64,000 nt of DNA, taken from the NCBI GenBank assembly GCA_961205875.1, contig OY540814.1, positions 620,001 through 684,000 on the forward strand, written 5' to 3'. This document shows, in pieces, positions 10,706-21,793 of this stretch; positions within the stretch are counted from its first letter, which is position 1, and every line of letters starts with the position of its first letter. The notes under the pieces are model-generated. The model did no database searches. It saw only the letters and a list, made by a program, of their open reading frames with translations, and was not told the origin of the DNA. Source of the DNA: Sialis fuliginosa (Eukaryota; Arthropoda; Insecta; Megaloptera; Sialidae). The position numbers and the translations under genes were made by a program.

Positions 10706-11284
10706 AATATTTATATTAGTATATTATGTACATTTTACAAATTTTATGTACCACTCGTACCCCCTTTTCCCACGTTACGCCATGTCGACAATAGCCTTTT
10801 ACCCCCCCCCCCCCCCTCCAAAGCATGAAGTAAACATTATAATAATAATAATAATAAATATGGGCAGATTGAATTTTACGTTACATTTAAATATGACACC
10901 TCCAATCCCCATGTAACGTCATTTACACCAATTTTTTAAAGTAGATAATAGATTGACAACTAATTTAAAAAAATATATCAAAAATATATTAAAATTTGAA
11001 TATTTCGGAATATTAACATAATACAATTTATATAATTTGACATCTAATTTTCCCTTATTACGATTCTGCATTATTTTATACAAAATACCAAATGAATACC
11101 ACATTGCTAAAAAAAATTCTACGTTTTTAAATGAAATAAAATGTTTTTTGTAATAAAAAAGGAAAAACTATTGTTATCTGAATTGTAAGATTTAGCTTTT
11201 AAAAATTAAAAAGTTTTTTGTTGGCTTGGCACCTATTTAAAAAATTGTTAAATTTAATTATTAGGTATACTTTTAAGTTTTTTT
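10706..11284. other. AT-rich interval with a C15 run
   Basis: It holds a poly-C tract at 10802-10816, an ATA/AAT microsatellite just after, and no recognised gene. A 61-codon minus-strand ORF is AT-rich low-complexity sequence. Confidence 0.35.
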
Positions 11285-11582
11285 TTTTTTTAGAAAATAT
11301 GACCAAAGTTGTTTTTGTGTATTTTGTATCATATAATCTTCTAAAAGAACCCAACTCAGGAAAAAATTAAAGAACAAAAAAATAATTGATAAAAATCGGC
11401 GGACCCCCTGGCCGCATACACCCCTGGTCTAAATTATTATTATTTGATATTGGAAATCGATACCACTTATTAATACCAAACCCTGTATCAAATTTTATAA
11501 CTGTAGCTTAATGGATTCTCTAAATATTAAATAAACACTAATTTTGGGCAAAAGACTGTAGCTCCCTCACGAAGAATTTCCA
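11285..11582 (+). mobile_element. Half copy of the 34677-type palindrome
   Basis: Matches the right arm of the palindrome at 34677-35821 (GTTTTTGTGTATTTTG, CTCAGGAAAAAATT, CCCTGTATCAAATTTTAT, GCAAAAGACTGTAGCTCC). The left arm and outer end are missing. Confidence 0.75.
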
Positions 11583-12625
11583 GATAAGTCACATTTTATA
11601 GTTTCTAAAATATCTGGTTCTAATTGGTTAAATTTTGGTCAAAGTGTACTTTACCTTATTTTTGCACATGCGTACTGACCCTTTATAAGGTAAAGTACCC
11701 AGTTATGGCACAACGCGAAAAACAGCGGCTATTGTGGAACACACGTATATTAATCAATTTTAATAATATTCATACTTCGTTTTGCGTACTAAAAAAATTT
11801 ACCTAGTGTCATTAAACCTTTTAATTTAACTATAGTACTAAAAATCAAAGTATTATTTAAATATAAATAGTCGAAAAAAATTATTTTATTATAGCCTACA
11901 TAAAAGTTGGTATTCACTGACATGTTTATCACAAATGTAGTGATTTGTACAGTTCACTGTTTTGATGTAATTCTTAATATTTCAAGTATTTTACGATATA
12001 AATAATAGTTCAAATTGTAGGTAAGTCTTTAATAAATGATATGATATAATTATTTCATAGATTTAAGTAAAGTCATTATTGATAAATACATGTTTCTTTA
12101 TAGGAACGTTGAATGTCATTATTAACCAATATATGAAACAACCGAAATGCTTGTGCCTGGAGTGGGACTTTTTCAATCATCTGTTGGAACGTATTGTTTG
12201 CAACTAATTTGTGTCATTATCGTATTATTTCTGTATTTGAATTATTATTTTATCATCAAAGTGGTGTGATCAATCAATATTCATGCATTTTATTTAAGAA
12301 TATAAGAAATAGGTGAGTGAAATAAAGTAAAAACCTAACCTCAAAATATTACCTGTCAATAATACTTATAATTTAATCCTATACTTATATTTGTTTTAGC
12401 AAAGAAAACTAGAAAAATAAAGAGTATTAATCAAAATAAATAAATAAAAAAATAAAATTAGAAGGAAAAATAGTACATCTAAAACGATTCAGTGTCAGCT
12501 GTCACATTATTAAGAAAGGAAATGTTTTGAATTCTTCAAAGGCGAAAGAATTGATTGAAATAACAAATGTTCTAGTATAAACTGGACTAGATAGATTAAA
12601 ATTACCATCTTAACCTCTCCGAGGT

Positions 12626-12912
12626 ATGTACGATGAAAGATACAGAAACTTTACAATGCAAAATAATGAAAACGCATTTGATCAAATTATCACAGTGGTT
12701 ACCAAAGAATCAATATATGATTATGAAGAAGGTGTTACAAAGACACTTAATGATCCCTTAATTGTATTCGATGGTAGGTACTGATTGTTTGAATTAATTA
12801 ATTAATTAATGTTGAATATTTATCTATATTATTTATAATTCTAGATATAATTGATTTACAACATAATGAAATTACCATCGTAACAATTGCAAGAAGAGAA
12901 ACGAATGATTAG
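12626..12912 (+). CDS. Two-exon C-terminal gene fragment inside the 3-kb element, family unknown
   Basis: Exon 1 reads MYDERYRNFTMQNN and then FDQIITVVTKESIYDY up to LIVFD at 12773. A 71-bp intron (12774-12844) has a GTAGGT donor and a TTATAATTCTAG acceptor. Exon 2 (12845-12912) continues in frame with IIDLQHNEITIVT and IARRETND, then TAG. The joined frame is 72 codons from the Met. An in-frame TAA lies 15 bases before the Met, so either this is the true start or upstream exons are decayed or spliced. Composition is acidic and polar, unlike the low-complexity ORFs around it. I do not recognise the family. Its place inside a TIR element suggests an accessory or transposase-related protein tail, or a captured host exon. 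Confidence 0.45.
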
Positions 12913-12960
12913 CTGAAAAAAATAAAGAATTTGAAGAACAAATGAAACAATTAAAAAAAT

Positions 12961-13435
12961 AAAACGGCCAAGTGCATGTTCGGTACGCACATGATGGGTT
13001 CCGTAGTCATTATGATTTGTAAAAAAGTTATTTCAAAATTTTTCATAAACTATTTTTGCTACAGTGTTTGTTATAATTAAAAGCTACATTCTGGATTTTT
13101 TTCAGATTTTTTGAATTGATAGTTTAGTTAGCTCTGACAACGACATTTAAAAGAAAATAATTCATGACTGGAGGGTTAAAATTAAAATATAACATACTTT
13201 ATTGCATTTTAGGAGACCTATCTAAAGACACCTCACCTAACGGATTAAGTGAAATTTTTTTTAAATATACTTTTCAGTCTATGAGAAGGGGGTCCAAATA
13301 ATTTTTTTTTTTCAATAATCTTATCATTTCTGTTTTTGGGTTATCAGTCTTCGTCCGTATACCAAATTTCATTTTAATCGGTATAAAATTTATATAGACA
13401 GACAGATTGACAGAGCGAAACTATAAGGTAACCCT
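12961..13435 (+). repeat. Dispersed repeat ACGGCCAAGTGC, copy 1
   Basis: Starts AAAACGGCCAAGTGCATG, passes GGTTCCGTAGTCATTATG and ACCAAATTTCATTTTAATCGG, and ends at an ACAGACAG tract. Other copies on the minus strand are at 43990-44527 and, expanded, at 46104-47178. A very similar start is widespread in moth and other insect genomes. Non-coding here. Confidence 0.75.
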
Positions 13436-13967
13436 AAAAATTAAGCAAGAAACTTAATTTTTCATAAACTTTGTTACCTTATTTTTAATATTTTATATTT
13501 TTCATATAGGTACAGCCAATTCTGTTTTCAAACAAATTTTTTTTACACGATTTTGAAGAAGCACGGTCGATAACAATAAAAAACTTTTATTTATGCGTAC
13601 TGATTTGATTTTACATGATCCATTTATTCTAAATCACTGTAAAATTTATACAATTTATTATTTTCATACAATGAAGTTCTTTTTCTTGTTAAATTTTAAA
13701 TTAATAGGCTGAACGTATCGTGAGAAAACAGAATTGGGTGTATTAAATTTGTATATTTAAATTTTATAACTTTATATTATTGATATTTATATTTTATTAT
13801 GATTTATAACATTTAAAAAATTTAATAAAGTTCTGCTTAAGATTAATGTATGTTAATGATGTTTTCAAATTATTTTTCTTATTTCCTTTCATCATTAATA
13901 TTATTTTAGGTGCATTTCCAATAAAAATAAAAATCTAATATTTTAAATCCAATTAATATTACTGATA

Positions 13968-14330
13968 CACTGCTTGTCACAATTAGTGGGAGACTTTTTG
14001 AATGGAACAGTTTTGTTAAAAATTGTCATATTAATATGAAATTTCAGAAAAATCATTAATGTGGTGTTGTCTCAAAGTCCAAGAAATAACAATTTTGTAC
14101 GTTAATCACTCCAACCCCAATTTATTACAATTAATTCGAAGGACACAGGTAAAGATAAAACTGTGAAATTTACAAACTGGGTAGTAAACCCTGTATACAA
14201 GGGTACTGTATATTAAAAATTTAAAATAAATTATAAGGGTAAGAATCAACCCTTAAATACTAAACCGTCTTCAATAGTAGAATAGAAGATTGAATTCAAG
14301 TGTAATTTTATAAAAAAAATCAATGAAAGC
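13968..14330 (+). mobile_element. Truncated relative of the 36650 palindrome
   Basis: Begins CACTGCTTGTCACAATTAG after TA and follows the left arm of 36650-39110 with a deletion, through TTATAAGGGTAAGAATCAAC and CTTAAATACTAAACCG. There is no second arm. Confidence 0.8.
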
Positions 14331-14671
14331 GGTTGATTTAATTATTTAAAATCAATAAAATTATAAAAATCAATGGAAAAATAACTTATAGAAGAAAAAC
14401 TACTGTTCCATATTAGGTTACTGAATTATGGAACATAGGTGCCAATGCAAAAATCTTGTTTCATAATAGTGGACATTAGTTCATTCACTTTTTTTTTTAT
14501 ATCATGAAAAATATTATATTTATTTGAGTTTTGTAAGTATGACGTTATAGAGGAAACATAGGCCCATCAAATAATGTATTACAATGTTCCATTTAATAAC
14601 TTATAGATTTTTTATATGAGCGCAAAAAAAAGGTGTGGAAAAATCGTTCCATAACTGGGTACTTTACCTTA

Positions 14672-15349
14672 TCTGTAAGAGATTTATCATGTTTTTACAG
14701 TAGACGTAGGTAAAAATTTTAAGCGTAGAAATGTACTTAACTAAAAAAATCTAAATGGTGGAGTTATCTGGTTTTTGCAGTAACCCGATGATATGGTTTT
14801 TTGCTTAAAATAACAACCTCGATCTCCTGTTAATTTTTTTTACGCTAGTTGTAAATCATTCTGTATATTACTTTTAATTAAACTGTGAAATATTTCTTCT
14901 GACTTATTCAATGTACTTTGTACCGACTGAATAAATACACACATTATTATTATTATTATTTCAATATTATTCATTTAACTATTAATAATTAACATGTCGT
15001 ATTTTAATGAAGCTAACCGAAAATAACTAACAATAAAACAAAGCGAACTTATTCTGAAGATGTCAATTACGGTACACCTGCTATTGTTTTTGCTGTATTT
15101 GTTAAAACGCATAGACAAAAGAGAAATAAAACAAAGTATGTAGTAACTTAAATAGAAAGGATTCCTACCTGCCTAGTTTCGTTTTATTTTCACAGAGTAC
15201 ATGTTTATAATTAATCATAACATGAAGTTATACCACTTTATCAAAGAAGCCACATTGATGTTACTATAATATAAACTTGATTTTACAAATTTATATTAAA
15301 TTATAACTAAAACTTATAATATTTTTGAAAAGCAGGGTATGGATGTAAT
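14672..15349. other. Unannotated AT-rich interval
   Basis: Contains a short ATT microsatellite near 14945. No gene or repeat match was recognised. Confidence 0.3.
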
Positions 15350-15357
15350 ATAAATAT

Positions 15358-15747
15358 CAGGGCTTCGAACCGGAACTGAACCGAAAACCGGAAAAACCGT
15401 TATTTTTTGCCGGAACGAAAACTGGAACAGAACCGAAATAAAAATATCGGTTTTTTCGGTTCAGTACATGTTAAAATACGTGCGTTAACATGATCTTATT
15501 TCCCACTTCAATTGTTATTCGGGCTATCATACAAGTACTACCATAAAATATTCTAAATTATGGTAGAAAAATTTTTTTTAATACAAATAATTTTTTTTAA
15601 TTAATCACTCGGAGCTGAACCGAAAACCGAAAAAACGGAAAAACCGTTATTTTTTGCGGAACGAAAACCGGAACCGAACCGAAATATATTTTTTTACTCG
15701 AACCGGAACGAAAACCGAAACGAAAAAAATAACGGTTCGAAGCCCTG
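15358..15747. mobile_element. 390-bp hAT-type MITE (CAGGGCTTCGAACCGG)
   Basis: Ends CAGGGCTTCGAACCGG / GGTTCGAAGCCCTG have an exact 8-bp duplication ATAAATAT (15350-15357, 15748-15755). It is rich in AACCG / CGGTT words throughout. The ORFs on both strands are products of these words. Confidence 0.95.
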
Positions 15748-15758
15748 ATAAATATCAC

Positions 15759-15925
15759 AAAAATATACACCTTAACCACAATAAAACAATGTCACTAGAA
15801 ACGTGTTTCGACTTCACAAGAAGTCCTCATCAGGAGCCTAACAGTTCCAGATTGGAAAGGACTTCTTGTGAAGTCCAAACACGTGTCGAGTGACATTGTT
15901 TTATTGTGGTTAAGGTGTATATTTT
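15759..15925. repeat. 167-bp hairpin element with hammerhead-like motif
   Basis: Arms of about 65 bp (AAAATATACACCTTAACCAC ... GTGGTTAAGGTGTATA) are separated by a short loop. On the minus strand of the left arm, CTGATGAG is followed by GACTTC-TTGT-GAAGTC and GAAAC, then palindromic ACGT and TTC. This is the order of a type I hammerhead core (CUGANGA, stem II, GAAA, short stem III, NUH), with one extra G at the base of stem II. The right arm has lost the core bases. Confidence 0.55.
15795..15836 (-). ncRNA. Hammerhead-ribozyme-like motif (degenerate)
   Basis: Core CTGATGA at 15827-15833 and GAAA at 15806-15809, read on the minus strand, flank a 6-bp stem II with a TTGT loop. Stem III would be AC/GT, and the cleavage triplet UUC. 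Stem I pairs only weakly (CTC with TAG). Hammerheads of this compact type are known from Penelope-like retroelements and retrozymes. Activity is doubtful because of the unpaired G and weak stem I. Confidence 0.4.
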
Positions 15926-16119
15926 TAGTTTAAGTGACTAAGAAACCACAGTTTCTCCGTTTTTCCAGTAGTAAAATAAATATGTTTAGAATTTATACAT
16001 TCATTTGTCTAGCTATTTCAACAATTAATGCAATACAAACTGGCATGAAAATTAAATAAATAACTTTTTAAGAAAAAATAAAACGGACTTAAAAAAACAT
16101 CTGTCAAGTAAATGCACAG

Positions 16120-16802
16120 TGCTTCCTCGTGTTAAATTAACCAAAGGTAGTTAATTATTGAACAATTGAAATAAAAATCGATAGTGTTTAGATATATTGC
16201 CTGGAATTGGTTAACCAATTAATTTTTATACAATATTTAATATTATTAAAAATATTAGTTCGAAAAATTTTTTATGACGCACCTGACTTTTAATTTTTTG
16301 ACAATTTCAATCTAAATCTTTTATGCAAACGTCAAAATGACATTTAAATGTCCAAGCAAATATCAATTTAGAAAAATAAAACACGATTTTTTAAATTAAA
16401 ATGAGATAAATCTTTGTAGACACATATTATAGGAAAAATGCTCTACAAAAAATATTCTATAAAATTTTCACGTAACATGTGTCGTTCTTAAGATATCTTG
16501 AAAAAATAAATCTTTTGGGATGTCACCCCTCCCCCTTACACACGATTTTGATGATTTTGAAATGGGACCGTCCTCAAGCCAGACCCAACCATCCAACCAA
16601 GTTTCAACAATATCGGTTCAGGAGACAGACGGACACACACACACACACACGGACGTACAGACAGATAGACACGAAATGAAAAGGGTTTGTCTTGACGTGA
16701 AACGGAAAGATCAATTTAAAATTTTGAAATCGGAGAACATTTTTTTTGTCTCATTCTAAAACGATCACAAAGCTTCTCGTATCTTCGATATTGCGAAGAA
16801 GT
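16120..16802 (-). repeat. Dispersed repeat Y, near full-length copy
   Basis: Starts TGCTTCCTCGTGTTAAATT and ends CTTCGATATTGCGAAGAAGT, with the ACACACAC/ACAG microsatellite in the middle. Matches 19641-20348 on the opposite strand. The ORFs at 16479-16759 are microsatellite-derived. Confidence 0.8.
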
Positions 16803-17004
16803 AAAAATTTATTTGTATTAAAAATTTATTTTCTACCATAGTTTACAATATTTTATAGTACTTGTATGATAGCCCGAACGACAATTGAAGTGGGAAATAA
16901 GATCATGTTAACGCGCGTATTTTAACATGTACTGAACCGAAAAAACCGATATATTTATTTCGGGTTGGTTCCGGTTTTTGGTTCTGTTCCTGTTCGAAGC
17001 CCTG
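16803..17004. mobile_element. Right-hand fragment of the CAGGGCTTCGAACCGG hAT MITE
   Basis: Matches the distal part of 9965-10349 and ends TGTTCGAAGCCCTG. Its left part is missing at the junction with repeat Y. Confidence 0.8.
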
Positions 17005-17033
17005 GTTTTTTTAAATCCAAGAAATATCGATTA

Positions 17034-17575
17034 GGGTCGAGCGGGGTAAATATGAAACACCAAAAAAATGGGGTAAATGTGAAACAAGCTTGCAACGAGA
17101 ATTATAAAAACTGACATTATCATTAAAGATTTGTTAATGCGACCTGAAAATATGAATCGCCTAATAAGTGATGTGTCACCCCTTCTACACCCTGTTAGTC
17201 AATGTCTGATAGTCGATGCCAAAGGTGTTTAATTTTTTGCACATAACTTTCTGATAGCTCAGATATTAATTAAAGTTATAATTTCACATTGATATGCCAC
17301 AAAGAAGATAAATCAAACTTGCCAAAGTAGCTTTTCTTTTAATTTTTCTACAAATATTTTCCAATAGAGGCCTGTTTCACTTTTTCCCAAATTAGAGGTT
17401 AAAAATGAAATACACTTTTTTCATTTTTAAAGTCCGTGTTGTATCGTACAGTTCAGTATTTAAAATGGTTATTCATAAACGCATCTAATAGGAAAAATTA
17501 AAGTATGAATTTGTATCGTTAACTGTCAAAAAACATTACAGATTTGTATTTTGTTTCACTTTTATCCGGTTTAAA
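17034..17575. mobile_element. Motif-comb element, GGGTCGAGCGGGGTAAA end, copy 1
   Basis: Starts after TA with GGGTCGAGCGGGGTAAAT. It parallels the complete copy at 58043-58588, including GATGTGTCACCCCTTC, CATTGATATGCCACAAAG and GGCCTGTTTCACTTTTTCCC. The motif GGGGTAAATxTGAAAC / GTTTCACTTTT recurs about five times. The right end is worn (TTTATCCGG). Confidence 0.8.
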
Positions 17576-18036
17576 AAATAATTAGGTGTTCCGGTAATTT
17601 TGAATAAATAAAAAATACAAAATCCCATATTTCTAAAGAACATTTTCCACATGAATACAATCTCCTGAGTAATAAAAACACGATTACTTCCATTTCCTGC
17701 AACATTCCATCACTTTAGTTTTATAATATAATCCGTCCATGAAATTAAAATAAAATTAATCATACGGGCGACAAAAAAACAAGAGGGATTTTATTGTTCG
17801 TAGCCGGCGAGTATTTGATGAGACAGTGTGTTTATTCTTGGACAACACAATGGCATTATGTGAGTTATGGCGCACGCATTGCGCGCGGGCCGGCGGCGGC
17901 GGGCGGCGGGTTGGGGACATCGTCTGCAAGGGCACAGTGCCCAATAACTTTTAAAAATATATCTATAGCTTTTATACACTTTTCAATGAAGAAGCGGTTT
18001 CGTTTTGTGGTTTTAATTTATATATAGTTGCATATC
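17576..18036. other. Apparently unique interval with a short GC/CpG island
   Basis: About 60 bases at 17868-17925 are nearly pure G/C (GCGCGCGGGCCGGCGGC and similar) in an otherwise ~70% AT region. No repeat match in the window. ORFs cross it on both strands, but none is recognised. It could be promoter-proximal or a 5' exon. Confidence 0.35.
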
Positions 18037-18039
18037 TTA

Positions 18040-18752
18040 AGGTATTTCTCGGGGAGAAACAAGGTACGCTATATGTTAGAAAAGGAAAAAAAACTGTAGT
18101 ATAAAATCAAGATAGCCGTGGTATAAATTAAAATAAAATTTGGCAATGTTTTTTCTATTGCGCATGCGCGACTTTTGTATTCCCGATGACAGCTACATAT
18201 TATTTAATGTTTTGATGTGATCACATGTACTATTATTTGCAGCTGAATTTGTTATATATTATAAGTTTATAATTAAGAAATGGCTTTTATTATTTTTATT
18301 CTTCCTTAAAATTAAAAGAACAATATATTCAGCACGTACGATTTTTAAATACCGCGGCAATTGTCAATACTTTGCGGCGTTGTCATAGCTAGTACCGTGA
18401 TATTTTTTATCAGAAAATAAGTTTTTATTTTACTTATAACTTAAAAACGGGGTGGTGAAAATACTTGAGATTTTTTATATTAACTCCAATTATATTAATT
18501 TAGTTTCCCTGAAAATTTCATAAATTTCTTGATCTTCCTTCACATAAAATTATTTACTTTTTCATTGAAAATCCGCTTAAAATATCGCAATCCCTATACT
18601 CGCAATGTTAAATTGATTTTATTTTGACGATATCTTCGTTCACATGGTCAATCATTTTAAGATTTTGAATGGAGCTTCTAATAACCTTTTTTTTAGTTTT
18701 TTACAAAATTTGAGCTTACTCTTGAATCTTTTAATTTTTCCGAGAAATACCT
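18040..18752. mobile_element. 713-bp TIR element, TA|AGGTATTTCTCGG ends
   Basis: Ends AGGTATTTCTCGG / CCGAGAAATACCT lie between TA dinucleotides (18038-18039, 18753-18754). Non-coding. It shares the TA|AGGT...ACCT|TA end pattern with other families here. Confidence 0.8.
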
Positions 18753-18808
18753 TAATACAGCGTTTCTCAACCTTTTAGTATTTGCGACCCAATTTTCAAT
18801 CACAATTA

Positions 18809-19411
18809 CAGGGGTCGAAACAAGTTTAGTGTTCAAAAATACTGATCTTACTGACACAGAAATCTAAAAATACTCACTTTTACTGACTATCTAAACAGAG
18901 TTAAAACATGTAGGTGTTATGTATTAAAAAAATAATTTTATAATTATTGGCCTCCACCATCCCCATAGCTAACCCTTACCACCTTTTTATTATGTTCATA
19001 ACATAAGTAACAAACATTACAGTTAATTTTTGTTAATTTTTCTCACCGAACTTGGCATAGCCAGTGCTAGGGTCAGATTATGTTGTTTATATGTTACAAT
19101 GTGTATAAAATATACATACGTTACAATTATGTCATAAAATATCTTCGAAAAATTGGTAATAAATAAACAATACAAATAAGTTAACAAAATAGAACATTAT
19201 TTATAATTTGAATATATTTTTCACGATAATTGTGTCGTTTTGAAAACAAATAGTGAGTTTTTTCACGATAAATAGGGCTCCGATGTGAAAACTTTGAGTG
19301 CCAAGCCCAAAAAACTGACAAAACTGACCATTTTTCTAAAAAACTGACATTAACTGACCGGGTTACAAAAAACTGACTTTTACTGATTTTACTGACCAGT
19401 TTTGACCCCTG
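18809..19411. mobile_element. 603-bp TIR element with ACTGAC comb
   Basis: Ends CAGGGGTCGAAAC / TTTTGACCCCTG are flanked by CAATTA on both sides. The interior repeats AACTGAC / TTACTGA at least ten times, clustered toward both ends. Inserted in the hAT element that begins at 18758; 45926-48316 lacks it at this point. Confidence 0.75.
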
Positions 19412-19640
19412 CAATTATTTTCACAATAATTTTATTTACACTGAAATGAATATCTAATATTAAACCATCTTTCGAAAAACTTTGCTCTGAAAGACAGGGA
19501 GTCACTAATAATAATTATTAATATTGTTTTTAATTTAATATTGATAAGTTAATTATTAAATATATTGTGCAGCAAGTACTGATACAATCCTATTTGTAAG
19601 TGTATTATACCAGTGTAAATGTAAACGTGTATTTTATTTT

Positions 19641-20348
19641 TGATTCCTCGCAATATCGAAGATACGAGAAGCTTTGTGATCGTTTCAGATTGAAATTAAA
19701 AAAATGTTCTCCGATTTCAAAATTTTAAATTTATCTTTCCGTTTCACGCCAAGACAAACACTTTTAGCTCCGTGTCTATCTGTCTGTCCGTCCGTCCGTG
19801 TGTGTGTGTGTGTCCGTCCGTCTGTCCCCTGAATCCTTGTCACACGCATAACTCATGAACCACTGAACCGATATTATTGAAACTTGGTCGGATGGTTGGG
19901 TCTGGCTTGAGGACGGTTCCATTTCAAAATCATCAAAATCGTGTGTAAGAGGGCGGGGTGACATCCCAAAATATTTATTTTTCAAGATATCTCAAAGACG
20001 ACACATGTTACGTGAAAATTTTATAGAATACTTTTTGTAGAACATTAAATTTCTTATAATATGGATCTACAACGTTTGTTGTAAAATATTCCCTTACAAA
20101 GTTTTATCTCAATTTATTTTAAAAATTCGTGTTTTGTTTTTCTGAATATTTGCTTGGATATATTAAATGTCATTTTGACGTTTTAAATGTCATTTTGACA
20201 TTTGCATAAATTTAGATTTAGATTGAAATTGTCAAAAAATTTAAAATATATGAAAAAATATTCAGGCAATTTATTTAAACACTATCGATTTTTATTTAAA
20301 TTGTTGAATAATTAACTACCTTTGGTGAATTTAGCACGAGGAAGCACT
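19641..20348 (+). repeat. Dispersed repeat Y, full-length copy
   Basis: TGATTCCTCGCAATATCG to CACGAGGAAGCACTG. Contains GTGT/CCGT microsatellite, GGTCGGATGGTTGGGTC, and a duplicated TGTCATTTTGACGTTTTAAA block. Short inverted ends. No coding sequence. Confidence 0.8.
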
Positions 20349-21030
20349 GTGCATTTACTTGGCGGATGTTTTTTTTAAATTGGCCATTTTAGTAAATTTT
20401 TTTAAAAACCCAGATTTATACAAGTTAATCGCAAAATTTCAAAAGTTAAAGAGCCTATATTTTTTAAACATGATTTTTATATTACTTATGTTTATGCTAC
20501 ACTATCAAATCAAAATAAAATTTATGAATAACAGAAACAAAAAATGGCTACAGTTTAACATTTAAAAACTTATAAAATTTTGATAAAATTATTTCTTTGA
20601 AAAATTATTTTATAAAATCTAGTACACTTACAGATGTTCAAATGGTTTTAAAAACTTTCATACCCTTTCGAAAACAGTGAAAAAATATAACATTGTCTCA
20701 AAATGCAGATCTATGAAGATCTGAAATTTTTTCCCCGGTATGTATAAAAAAAAAGGAAAATTCATAGGAAAATTATGATTTATTTTAACTCGAATTGGTA
20801 ATAATAATAAATTTTAAATTATATATCTTTACTAGTGTATTTAGGAGAAAATAAAATCATACAGTCAAAAGTAAAAGATCATTTTAGGGAAAATATACTG
20901 TTATTTTTTTCCATGAATGGAAACTTAAAAAAAAGTTGTCTGATTGGTAATATATTCAAAAATATTTCCAAAATCGTTATTTTTGAAAATTTGAAAAATT
21001 AGTTTGCCGTCACTTAAAAAAAGTTTCAGA
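20349..21030. other. AT-rich interval inside the hAT element
   Basis: No match elsewhere in the window and no coding motif. The 68-codon ORF near 20359 is low-complexity. Confidence 0.3.
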
Positions 21031-21072
21031 ACCACTGCTGTTATATATTTTTGTACATTTATTTGAACTGTA

Positions 21073-21791
21073 CCTTTTACAGTATAAATTCACATATATG
21101 AAACATAATTTCACCGAAAACAGATTTCAGACAAATGAAATATAATTTCACATTAATGAAAACTGATTTCACACAAATGAAAACAGAATTCACATATTAT
21201 AGGAAAATTAATTTTTTAACAAAATAATACATGTTTAAAGGTTTTTTATTTCCTATTATATTAACCTTAGGATCCTATACAGAGGTTAATCAAATCCCAC
21301 AAAATTTAATAAGATCGTCCTGGTACAATGATACAGCATAATATCGTTCGACATGGAGCAATGTCTTCCAAAATACGCATTCAAAATATTAAAATGATTT
21401 GTGCTTGATTGTTAGCACATGTATAATTCAATATACCTACATGCATTCTTCTAACGGTTGAAAGGAACTCCACTTATAAAAAACATTGCTAATGTGGCAA
21501 TTTAAGAGATATGCAAACCATGTCGAACGATATTATGCTGCATCATTGCGCCAGGAAGACCTTATTGAAATGTGATATAATTAACATGCATATTTAATAT
21601 TATAAGGAATAAAAAACTTTTTTTATATGAATTTCACACTTGATAAATTAATTTTCCTATAATATGTGAATTCTGTTTTTATTTGTGTGAAATCAGTTTT
21701 CGTTAGTGTGAAATTATATTTCATTTGTGTGAAATCTGTTTTCGTTAATGTGTAATTATGTTTCATAAGTGTGAATTTATACTGTAAAAGG
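21073..21791. mobile_element. 719-bp palindromic element with ~30-bp sub-repeats
   Basis: Flanked by TA (21071-21072, 21792-21793), ends CCTTTTACAGTATAAATTC. The whole element is one imperfect palindrome, including an inner pair around GTTCGACATGG / CCATGTCGAAC. Near each end the phrase TTTCACA-x-AATGAAA repeats 4-6 times at ~30-bp spacing. Non-coding. Tc1/mariner-like by its TA target only. Confidence 0.88.
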
Positions 21792-21793
21792 TA

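Larger units (their letters stand above)
11688..14669. mobile_element. 3-kb TIR element with TA|AGGTAAAGTACCC ends
   Basis: Ends AGGTAAAGTACCCAG / CTGGGTACTTTACCT, extended by TTATGG, are flanked by TA (11686-11687, 14670-14671). Of the TA|AGGT group this is by far the largest member, and it carries an exon pair (12626-12912) unlike the surrounding repeats. It also holds an ACGGCCAAGTGC repeat (12961) and a truncated 36650-type arm (13968), so part of its length is later insertion. It could be a decayed autonomous member of the group. No catalytic transposase motif was recognised. Confidence 0.8.
18758..21037. mobile_element. hAT-type element with nested insertions
   Basis: Left end CAGCGTTTCTCAACCTTTTAG; candidate right end AAAGTTTCAGAACCACTG, whose complement CAGTGGTTCTGAAAC resembles the left end. 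The left 50 bp and the 19420-19640 segment match the hAT element at 45926-48316. Nested inside are 18809-19411 and repeat Y at 19641-20348. The target duplication is weak (about 5 of 8), so the right boundary is tentative. Confidence 0.55.

Noticed and set aside
15597-15893. Opposing ORFs with FRFGFRSGSS or TGTKTETKK peptides (also 42043, 42086)
   Set aside because: They arise from AACCG/GAAACGAAAACC words in the hAT MITE and recur in each copy.
16479-16759. ORFs rich in Asp-Arg and Thr-His repeats (also 19776, 29854, 29960, 31795)
   Set aside because: They come from ACAG/ACAC microsatellites in repeats Y and the 29-30 kb arms.
17868-17925. rRNA gene fragment
   Set aside because: GC-rich but without any conserved rRNA words that I can recognise.
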